From JBJXFY01 sp046155815 (GTDB taxonomy: Bacteria > Verrucomicrobiota > Verrucomicrobiia > Limisphaerales > CAIMTB01): a DNA stretch of 18,329 bases. The position numbers and the translations under genes are program-made. The stretch is taken from contig JBJXFY010000309.1 of assembly GCA_046155815.1 (NCBI GenBank), positions 1-18,329 on the forward strand, read 5' to 3'. The notes below the pieces were generated by a model. That model did no database searches, was not told the DNA's origin, and saw nothing but the letters and a program-made list of their open reading frames with translations. Below, piece after piece: positions 1-6,565 of this stretch; position 1 is the stretch's first letter; each line of letters opens with the position of its first letter.

Positions 1-253
1 CGCCTCGCCGAAGGACGCGGGGCACAGCGCGCCGGGCTTGCACGACTACCCGCCGTGGCGCGAGCGCTGGGCATGGCTGCTCGCGCTGGCGGAGAATGTG
101 ACCGTCGAGACGGCCGACCGCTGGCCCACGCCGGAGCAATGGCGCAGCGCGGATGTGGTGGCCTTCTACCACGACAACCCGGCGTGGGCCGCAGGCCAGC
201 CCGTGGACCGGCTCGCGGAACTGGCGACGGCCGGGGCGCGGATGACTGATTGA
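1..253 (+). pseudogene. ThuA-like domain protein, truncated at its 3' end (5' end outside window)
   Basis: The frame is open from base 2 and ends at a TGA at 251-253. The visible 83 residues include a KDAGHS...LHDYPPWRERW segment, then VTVETADRWPTPEQW and ADVVAFYHDNPAW. This resembles the N-terminal half of ThuA-like (trehalose utilisation-type, glutamine amidotransferase fold) proteins, which are common in Planctomycetes and Verrucomicrobia. In that family the strand after this point usually reads like GGGLVxxH and the domain continues for more than 100 residues. Here it stops at TAGARMTD. No other frame carries the missing part, because the convergent giant gene begins its 3' coding end only 36 bases later. 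I therefore call it a 3'-truncated gene. The family call is by motif memory. The alternative is a naturally short protein with only a partial ThuA fold. Confidence 0.5.
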
Positions 254-289
254 GGAAAAACCTCCCAAGACGCCGCCGAGGTTCGGGCG

Positions 290-3200
290 TCAGCGGGATC
301 CCCTGACCCGGAACAGCGCCGCCGGCGGCTGGATCGGGAATTCAAAGAAGGGATCGGCGCTCGAAGAGATTCCCCACCAGTAAATGCCATCCTGGGAATA
401 CTGGACTTCAAACGGCGGCAGGCCACCCGTCCACGAGAGCTGGACGTTGTTGGTCCCGGCCGGGCGGATGGAGGCGCGAATGGGGTATTGGAAGGAATAG
501 AGGATGTCGGCGGCGGCGGGGAGGAACTGCGCGTTGCCCGCCTGCTCGGCCCGGACGATCACCGATCCGGGCTGGGTTGGCCGCAGCCGGTTTCCGGTCA
601 GGATGCCGGGGCCGGATACCAGCGACAGGCTCACCGGCAATCCGCTGTCCGTGGCGAAGAGGTCGGACAGGTCCACCTCCGCCGCCGGATCGAGGAAGGT
701 CGGCGGAGCGGCGTACATCAGGTTTTGCCGGGTGGCCTCGCGCCGGCGCAGGATGCGGAGGCCTTCGGTGTAGGAGGTCGCGTACACGAGGTCGCCCACG
801 ACCTCCACCGCCACGATGTCGCCGGGCATGTACGCACCCGCCGGGGTGGGGACGGCCGGCTCCCTCACATCGAACACGGCGAGGCCCTGAGGCGATGCGG
901 ATCCGAGATAGGCCAGCCCGTCCACCACGGTCACGCTGCTGGAGTGAAGGGAGGCTGGATGATTGGCCACCAGCACCGGCGCGGCCGAATCCCGGACGTC
1001 AATGATGCTGAGGCCGCCGCCATTGGCCACGTAGGCCCAGTCTCCCACGACCTGCACGTCGAGCGCCACCCCCCCGGTGTGGGCCGTTCCCCGGACCACG
1101 GGATTGGCCGGATCGCTGACATCCACGATGAGGAGCCCTTCGGAAAAGCTGGCCACATAGGCGAGGCCGTTCGCGACATCCAGCCGAAGGGGGTTGCCGG
1201 AGGTGATCAGGGAACCGTGGCGGGCGGGCCGGGCCGGGTCGCTCACGTCCACCACATGGAGCCCGGCAAAGCCATCGGCCACGTAGGCCACCGTGCCCCG
1301 GACCCGCACGCCGGACGAGAGTCCCGGCAGATCCAGGGTGCCCACGAGCCTCGGCGCGCCGGGATCGCCCACGTCCACCACCTGGAGGCCGGCATCGCCA
1401 TCCGCCAGGTAGGCGAACGGGCCCTGCACGGCCACGTCATGGGAATTGCCCGGCGTGTCCACGCCGCCGAGGCGCCGGGGGGCCACCGGGTCGGCCACGT
1501 CGAAGATTTCCAGCCCGCCGCTTTCGAGCGCGAGGTACGCCAGACGTCCGACCACCTTGATCGCCCGGGCCGCCAGCGGCATGCCCGTCGAACCGACCGG
1601 CGAAAGCGCCGCCTCCTGCTGGTTGAAGATGCGCGTGGCCTGCGCCGGCGCACGGCGGGAGTCGCCGGCCTGGACGGCCTCGAGGAGCAGCGTGCCGAAA
1701 TTCGTCGCGGTGAGGACGCCTTCCACCAGCAGGCCCGGCCCGCGCCGCAGGTGATACGTCACGGGCAGGCCGCTGCTCGCCGTGGCCTGGAGCTGCACGG
1801 GCCGCCCCGGCGGCAGCACCGCCGCCTCGGCCGGAGCCTGCCACGACACCGTCTGCTGCCCGAGCGTGACCTCCACCGTGCGATCCAGTTCCGCCACGGA
1901 GAAGAGCTGGTCCCCGGCCTGGGTGGCGCGCACCACGACGGTACCGGCCCCGGTGAACTCAATCCGGCCGCCCGCCACCCGCGCCGGCCCGGACAGGACG
2001 CGGAAGGTGACCGGCAGCCCGGAACTGGCCTTGGCCTCGAGCAGGACGGGGGCGTCGGTGGCCACGGCGAACGGCCACAGCGCGAACTCCAGCGATTGCC
2101 GGATCCGGTCCTCGATCTTCACCAGACGCAACCCCCCCACATCATCCGCCACGGCGGCGGCCCGGCCGAGGACCGCGACGCGCCGGGCCACGCCGGGCGT
2201 GTCCGTGCCGGCCAGCAGGACCGGTGCCGCCGGGGCCGTGAGGTCGAAGACCAGCAGGCCGGCCGCCCCATCCGCGACGTACGCGCGGGCTGCGTCAATC
2301 CGCACGCCTTCGGCCGTGCCCGCCGTGTCCTCGACCCTCAGGAGCTGGGGCCGCTGGGGGTATTCCACGGAAACCACCGCCAGCCCCGCCGTGCCATCGG
2401 CCACATAGGCGAGGTTTCCGACGACCTGCACCGCGAGTGCCGATCCGGGGGTGTCCAGTGCGCCCAGGCTCAGCGGCGTTGTGGGCCGGCTGACATCAAG
2501 CACCAGCAGGCCGGCCAGGCCATCAGCCAAGTAGGCCGTACCGCCGACCACCTGCACCGCCGTCGCGCTGCCGCGCGTGTCGTAGCTGCCCAGACGCGCG
2601 GGCGCGGCGGGATTCGTGACGCTGAAGATTTGCAGGCCCGCGCCGCCGTCCGCCACGAAGGCCAGCGCGCCGTCCACCTCCAGCCCGAGCGCGTGGCCGG
2701 GGGTGTCGTGGCCGCCCACCCACACGGGCGCCGCGGGATTGCTCACATCCACGACCTGCAGGCCCGCCGCGCCGTCGGCGACGTAGGCGAGGTTTCCCAG
2801 CACCTTCACGTCCTCCGCGCTGCCGGGCGTGTTGTACACGCCCAGGGCCGCGGGCCGGTCCGGATCGCCCAGGTCAAGAATCCGCAGGCCGGCGGCGCCA
2901 TCGGCGAGGTAGGCCAGCGTGCCCGCCAGCGCGAGGCCGCGGGTCCGTCCAGCCGTGCCGGCCATGCCCAGCAGCGCCGGGACGGACGGTGTGGTGATGT
3001 CCAGGAGCTGCACGCCATCCGCCACATCCGCCACGGCCAGCCGCGTCCCCGCGGCGGCGAGGGCGTGCGCCGTCCCCGGGGTGTCCAGCCCGCCGACCCG
3101 CACCGGCGCGGCCGGATCTGCCACGTCGAGCACGTGCACGCCTGCGGGGCCGTCGGCCAGGTACATCAGATCGCCGGAACGCCACATCCCGTACGCGATG

Positions 3201-6200
3201 CCGGGCGTGTCGTAGGTGCCCACGCGCACCGGCGTGCCGGGGTCGGCAAGGCTCACGATCTGGAGGCCGGAGAGGGCATCCGCCAGGTACGCCAGCCCGT
3301 CCGCGACCTGCACGGCCCACGCGGTGCCGTTGCCGCGGAAGCGTCCGCGCAGCATGGGCGCGGCGGGATTGGCCACGTCCAGCAGCAGCAGGCCGGCCAC
3401 GTCGTCGGCCACGCAGGCGAGGCCGTTGGTGACCCAGACGCCGCGGGCGAATCCGACCGTATCCACGCCGCCCACCCGCACGGGCGCACCGGGGTCGCCC
3501 ACGTCCACGATCTGAAGACCGGCCTGGGCATCCGCCACATAGGCCAGCGTGCCCGCCAGATGCACGTCCAGCGCGAAGCCCGGCGTGTCCAGCCGGCCGA
3601 GCGGCACCGGGGCGGCGGGATCGCGCAGGTCCATGATCTCCAGGCCGCCCTCGCCGGTGGCCAGGTACGCGTGCGTCCCTCCGACCTGCAGGCTCCGTGC
3701 CTCGCCGGCGGTGGCCAGCCCGCCAAGCCGCTGTGGCGCCTCCGGGCGGCTCGCATCAAGGATGGCCAGCCCGCCCGTGCCCGCCGCCACCAGCACGAGT
3801 TCACCGGCGAAGGCCACGTCGTAGGCCTCGCCGCGTGGGTGGCCGGGCCAGGTTGCGCCCAGGGGCAGCCGCAAGTCCGAGAGGTTGACGGTCAGCAGGG
3901 CGCTCGCCGGAAAGAAGCCGGCCGTGCCCGCCTGTTCGGCCAGCAGGGTGATCGTGCCCGGGCCGGTGATCGTGAGGGCGGCGTCCTGCACCAGGCCGGG
4001 GCCGCTGAGCACGCGGAGGTTCACGGGCAGCCCGCTGCTGGCCGTGGCGACGAGCGGGTGCACCTTCCCCGGCGGCAGAACTTCGCCGGCGGCCGGCGCG
4101 GTCCACGAAACGGTCTGCTGCAGCCGCGTGGACGCAAAGGAACGCTCCTCGCGGAAGGGCAGGAACTCCGCCGAGCCCGCATTCTCCATCACCACGACCA
4201 GCGTGCCGTAGTCGGTCGCGGTCAGCGTGTCCCCCGTGATGACGCCCGGGCCGCTGACCAGGCGGAAGGTCACCGGCAGGCCATCCTCAATCGCGGCCAC
4301 CAGCGGCTGCGGGTGCCCGACCGGCAGCGAGCCGCCGGGCTGCTGCCACGCGATGCGCTGCGCACGCTGCTGCACGGGCAACGTCAGCTCCTGGCGGAAA
4401 CGCAGGTAGGCGTCCGAGCCCGCGTTTTCCACCACCAGCGTCAGCGTGCCGACGCCCGTGGTCGTCAGCACGCCGTCGGCGATGACGCCCGGCCCGCCCA
4501 ACACACGCACGGTGACCGGCAGGCCGCTGTCGAGTTCGGCGCCCACCGGGTACGACTTTTCCGGGGCGAGGAACGGCTGCCACCAGGGGGGCGACGGCTG
4601 GAACGCCACGAGCCGCTGCTCCAGCTTCCACGCGCGGATGGTGCGTTCCTCGCGCGCCGAGGTAAACCCGTCGCCGGCCGCCACCTCCGCCCGCAGCACG
4701 ACCTGGCCCGCATCGGCGAAGCGCAGCTCCCGCCCGTCCCAGATGGCCGGACCGGAGACGACCGAGATGGCGACCGGCCGGCCCGTGTCGGCCGTCGCGA
4801 TGAGGGCGAGCGGGCCGGCCGGGAGCTGCACCTCGGCGGGAACATCGAAGGTCACTTGTGGCCGGATGCCGGTCTCGTGGCGGAGGATCTGCAGGCCGCC
4901 GTACGTCTCCGCGGAATAGATCAGATCATCTTCCACCAGCGCGCGGCGCGCAAAGCCGGCGGTGGGATGCGACCCGGCGAGGCGCGGGGCGGAGGGCAGG
5001 GTGAGATCCCACGCCTGAATCCCCCCGGCCCCGTCGGAGACGAAGGCCAGATGGCCCCGCAACCGAAGGCCCATGGCCGTCCCCGGCGTGTCGAACCGAC
5101 CCACCACCACCGGGGCCTCGGGCACGGTGCGGTCCAAGATCCGCACTCCGCCCTGCTGTTCCGCGACGCCGATGCGCCCGGCGTCCAGCACCACGTCGCC
5201 GGGCGGGCCGAAGTTGAACAGGCGGCCGAGCGAGCCCAAGGCCCAAGGATTGGAGACGTCCACCACGTTAAGCGCATTGGAGACCACGACGGGCGGATTC
5301 CAGCCCACCGTGGCCTTCAGCATCTCGCCGACGTAGGCGATGTTGCCCTCGACCTTCACGCTGGTGACGGCATCGACACCCCTGAAAGGTCCGGCCGGGT
5401 AGCCGCCAATGGCGACCGGGGCGTCCGGATTGGCGACGTCCACGATCACCAGCCCGCCCGTCCAGTCCGCCACGAACGCGACCCGGTCGCGGACATGCAC
5501 CGCTTGGGCCAGCCCCGGGGTGTCGTAGCCACCGCGCGGCACCGGCGCCACCGGGTTGCTGACGTCCACCACGCGCAGGCCGCTTTCCCCGTCCGCCACG
5601 AAGGCGAGATTCCCGACCACCTGGACGTCGTAGGCGGTGCCGGCGGTGTCGAGCCCGCCGGCCCGTACCGGCGAGGCGGGATCGCTCACGTCCAAAATCT
5701 CCAGGCCGGCCGCGCCCGCCGCCACATGCAGCAGCGGTCCGGACTTGGCCACCGCCTGGGCATGGCCGGGCGTGCTCCCGGCCCACACGCGGGTCAGCTG
5801 GACGTCGGAGGGATGCAGCATGCGGACCTCGCTCACGGGGGCCGTGTGCTCGTCGCCGGCCTGCTCCGCCAGCACGAGCAGCGTGCCGGGCGCGGTGAGC
5901 GTGAGCTGGTTGCCCTCGACCCGGGCCGAGCCTTGCAGCACGCGGAAGGTCACCGGCAGGCCGCTGCTGGCGCTGGCCACGAGCGCCTCCGCCATCCCGA
6001 GCCGCAGCCGTGTGCCCGGAGCCGGCGCCGACCACGTCAGCGTCTGGGCGGTCTTTTCGACCGTCACCGTCCGCTCCTCGCTTACTGGCACGAACTGCGC
6101 GTTGCCGGCCTGCTCGGCACGCACCACCACCGGGCCTGAGCCCGGACCCTGCGCGACGAGCTGCCGGCCCACGACGGCGGCCGGCCCCGAAACCACGCGG

Positions 6201-6394
6201 AACGTCACCGGCAGGCCGCTGCTGGCGGTGGCCGTCAGCGGATGCGACTGCCCGAGCCGCAGCCGCGCGCCGTTGGTCGGCGAAGTCCAATCCAGCGTCT
6301 GCTGCACGGCCGTCAACCGCATGGCCGCCAGCAGCAGCACGCCTGCAAGCCTGGGCAGCCAACCGACGCGTACGGAGCCGGTGAGGGGGTTCAC
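290..6394 (-). CDS. Giant exported LVIVD beta-propeller / Ig-like repeat protein (2034 aa)
   Basis: No enzymatic motif was recognised, so the role is probably structural or binding, at or outside the cell envelope. The start is a GTG at 6392-6394. It places a basic-then-hydrophobic export signal at residues 1-31 (core AGVLLLAAM). No convincing Shine-Dalgarno is visible and the frame stays open upstream, so the start is tentative. Module order by residue: Ig-like 32-206 (2 copies), LVIVD 207-509 (7), Ig-like 510-846 (4), LVIVD 847-1432 (14), Ig-like 1433-1601 (2), LVIVD 1602-1889 (7), Ig-like 1890-1971 (1), and a C-terminal module 1972-2034 ending in LFRVRGSR. LVIVD units are mostly exactly 42 residues, with core LAYVADGxAGLQIVDV and a following DTPG turn. 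Ig units share SGLPVTFRVxSGP and AEQAGNAxF. No LPXTG, PEP-CTERM or T9SS sorting tail is evident. It is convergent with the truncated ThuA gene and divergent from the permease gene. Confidence 0.9.
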   Translation of the reverse strand: MNPLTGSVRVGWLPRLAGVLLLAAMRLTAVQQTLDWTSPTNGARLRLGQSHPLTATASSGLPVTFRVVSGPAAVVGRQLVAQGPGSGPVVVRAEQAGNAQFVPVSEERTVTVEKTAQTLTWSAPAPGTRLRLGMAEALVASASSGLPVTFRVLQGSARVEGNQLTLTAPGTLLVLAEQAGDEHTAPVSEVRMLHPSDVQLTRVWAGSTPGHAQAVAKSGPLLHVAAGAAGLEILDVSDPASPVRAGGLDTAGTAYDVQVVGNLAFVADGESGLRVVDVSNPVAPVPRGGYDTPGLAQAVHVRDRVAFVADWTGGLVIVDVANPDAPVAIGGYPAGPFRGVDAVTSVKVEGNIAYVGEMLKATVGWNPPVVVSNALNVVDVSNPWALGSLGRLFNFGPPGDVVLDAGRIGVAEQQGGVRILDRTVPEAPVVVGRFDTPGTAMGLRLRGHLAFVSDGAGGIQAWDLTLPSAPRLAGSHPTAGFARRALVEDDLIYSAETYGGLQILRHETGIRPQVTFDVPAEVQLPAGPLALIATADTGRPVAISVVSGPAIWDGRELRFADAGQVVLRAEVAAGDGFTSAREERTIRAWKLEQRLVAFQPSPPWWQPFLAPEKSYPVGAELDSGLPVTVRVLGGPGVIADGVLTTTGVGTLTLVVENAGSDAYLRFRQELTLPVQQRAQRIAWQQPGGSLPVGHPQPLVAAIEDGLPVTFRLVSGPGVITGDTLTATDYGTLVVVMENAGSAEFLPFREERSFASTRLQQTVSWTAPAAGEVLPPGKVHPLVATASSGLPVNLRVLSGPGLVQDAALTITGPGTITLLAEQAGTAGFFPASALLTVNLSDLRLPLGATWPGHPRGEAYDVAFAGELVLVAAGTGGLAILDASRPEAPQRLGGLATAGEARSLQVGGTHAYLATGEGGLEIMDLRDPAAPVPLGRLDTPGFALDVHLAGTLAYVADAQAGLQIVDVGDPGAPVRVGGVDTVGFARGVWVTNGLACVADDVAGLLLLDVANPAAPMLRGRFRGNGTAWAVQVADGLAYLADALSGLQIVSLADPGTPVRVGTYDTPGIAYGMWRSGDLMYLADGPAGVHVLDVADPAAPVRVGGLDTPGTAHALAAAGTRLAVADVADGVQLLDITTPSVPALLGMAGTAGRTRGLALAGTLAYLADGAAGLRILDLGDPDRPAALGVYNTPGSAEDVKVLGNLAYVADGAAGLQVVDVSNPAAPVWVGGHDTPGHALGLEVDGALAFVADGGAGLQIFSVTNPAAPARLGSYDTRGSATAVQVVGGTAYLADGLAGLLVLDVSRPTTPLSLGALDTPGSALAVQVVGNLAYVADGTAGLAVVSVEYPQRPQLLRVEDTAGTAEGVRIDAARAYVADGAAGLLVFDLTAPAAPVLLAGTDTPGVARRVAVLGRAAAVADDVGGLRLVKIEDRIRQSLEFALWPFAVATDAPVLLEAKASSGLPVTFRVLSGPARVAGGRIEFTGAGTVVVRATQAGDQLFSVAELDRTVEVTLGQQTVSWQAPAEAAVLPPGRPVQLQATASSGLPVTYHLRRGPGLLVEGVLTATNFGTLLLEAVQAGDSRRAPAQATRIFNQQEAALSPVGSTGMPLAARAIKVVGRLAYLALESGGLEIFDVADPVAPRRLGGVDTPGNSHDVAVQGPFAYLADGDAGLQVVDVGDPGAPRLVGTLDLPGLSSGVRVRGTVAYVADGFAGLHVVDVSDPARPARHGSLITSGNPLRLDVANGLAYVASFSEGLLIVDVSDPANPVVRGTAHTGGVALDVQVVGDWAYVANGGGLSIIDVRDSAAPVLVANHPASLHSSSVTVVDGLAYLGSASPQGLAVFDVREPAVPTPAGAYMPGDIVAVEVVGDLVYATSYTEGLRILRRREATRQNLMYAAPPTFLDPAAEVDLSDLFATDSGLPVSLSLVSGPGILTGNRLRPTQPGSVIVRAEQAGNAQFLPAAADILYSFQYPIRASIRPAGTNNVQLSWTGGLPPFEVQYSQDGIYWWGISSSADPFFEFPIQPPAALFRVRGSR
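482..727 (-). repeat. Ig-like module 9 (residues 1890-1971 of the giant protein)
   Basis: Single Ig-like unit after the last propeller block. It begins QNLMYAAPP and carries DSGLPVSLSLVSGPG and VRAEQAGNAQF, the same landmarks as the other eight units. It is followed by a 63-residue C-terminal module (293-481) of different sequence, with VQLSWTGG and ending LFRVRG. That module resembles terminal beta-sandwich pieces of other large exported proteins. Confidence 0.75.
728..1591 (-). repeat. LVIVD repeat block C: 7 blades (residues 1602-1889)
   Basis: Seven consecutive units of 43, 42, 42, 42, 41, 43 and 35 residues. Each has a YLA/YVA strand, then GL(E/Q/H/L)xxDV and a DPAxP turn. The last unit ends GLRILRRRE, the same type of truncated ending (lacking the DPxxP tail) that closes the other two blocks. 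Seven units is the expected count for one closed LVIVD-type propeller. The structural reading is inference from repeat count. Confidence 0.85.
1592..2098 (-). repeat. Ig-like modules 7-8 (residues 1433-1601)
   Basis: Two units of about 81 and 88 residues between the 14-blade block and the second 7-blade block. Both carry ASSGLPVT followed by a GP turn and an AxQAGD segment. The second begins QTVSW, the recurring module start. Confidence 0.75.
2099..3856 (-). repeat. LVIVD repeat block B: 14 blades (residues 847-1432)
   Basis: Fourteen consecutive units. Twelve in a row (residues 893-1396) are exactly 42 residues, i.e. a strict 126-base period in the DNA, with a 46-residue first unit and a 36-residue last unit. 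The consensus core is LAYVADGxAGLQIVDV, then a proline turn and a (Y/L)DTPG start to the next blade. Unit 8 departs from the DTPG start (AGTAGRTRG), which may mark the junction of two seven-bladed propellers. The units are diverged in sequence, so this is an old expansion rather than a recent tandem duplication. Confidence 0.88.
3857..4867 (-). repeat. Ig-like modules 3-6 (residues 510-846)
   Basis: Four consecutive units of about 81-87 residues. Three begin with Q plus a hydrophobic strand (QRLVAF, QRIAW, QTVSW). All contain a GLPV- or GRPV-type strand followed by a GP turn. They form the longest Ig-like stalk in the protein, separating the first propeller block from the 14-blade block. Confidence 0.75.
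4868..5776 (-). repeat. LVIVD repeat block A: 7 blades (residues 207-509)
   Basis: Seven units of 41, 42, 42, 60, 42, 42 and 34 residues. The third contains a literal LVIVD. The fourth has about 18 extra residues between its two core strands (around KATVGWNPPVVVSNAL), a loop insertion found in no other blade of the protein. The last unit ends GLQILRHE without the proline turn, as in the other blocks. Confidence 0.85.
5777..6301 (-). repeat. Ig-like modules 1-2 (residues 32-206)
   Basis: Two units of about 85 and 90 residues directly after the export signal, both starting QTL(D/T)W and both containing ASSGLPVTFRV. This repeated bacterial Ig-like unit resembles the modules that precede or separate propellers in other large secreted proteins. 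Exact Pfam assignment is not possible by eye. Confidence 0.75.
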
Positions 6395-6452
6395 GGGGCA
6401 AATACTTGGACGACGCCGATCCTCTCGTTGGGGGAATACCGGAGAAAAGGGG

Positions 6453-6474
6453 AAAAAACGCCCGCCCCGCGGGC
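6453..6474 (-). terminator. Intrinsic-terminator-like hairpin with T6 tract, minus strand
   Basis: Read on the minus strand, 6474-6460 forms GCCCGC-GGG-GCGGGC, a perfect 6-bp GC stem with a 3-base loop. It is followed by one G and six T residues (6458-6453). It lies 59 bases upstream of the proposed GTG start of the giant gene, with no minus-strand gene upstream of it. It could therefore be an attenuator in that gene's leader or a block on antisense transcription from the permease region. Confidence 0.5.
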
Positions 6475-6565
6475 AAGCTGGCGGCCCGGTCTGCGGGCGT
6501 CACGAGGCGGCCGTGCGAACTTCGCCGCTTTCCATCCGGCGGGGCGGGCGGTTTTCCTCCAGCGC

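Noticed and set aside
728..3856. Regular short-period repeats considered as a possible CRISPR or satellite array
   Set aside because: The 126-base period is in frame with 42-residue LVIVD blades, the units diverge in sequence, and there are no identical repeats with unique spacers.
488..6139. A 1883-codon open frame on the plus strand, antisense to the giant gene
   Set aside because: It lies wholly within the minus-strand LVIVD/Ig gene. It is rich in Arg, His, Gly and Gln with no domain, and it is kept open by the GC-biased, repetitive codon use of the real gene.
5268..6503. A 411-codon minus-strand frame overlapping the 5' end of the giant gene and its leader
   Set aside because: The translation is Arg/Ala/Gly-rich with no module structure, while the overlapping frame has clear Ig and LVIVD units.
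6242..6565. Upstream extension of the permease frame
   Set aside because: It overlaps the divergent gene's coding start and reads as low-complexity basic sequence. ABC-2 permeases normally start about 10-20 residues before the RELR segment.
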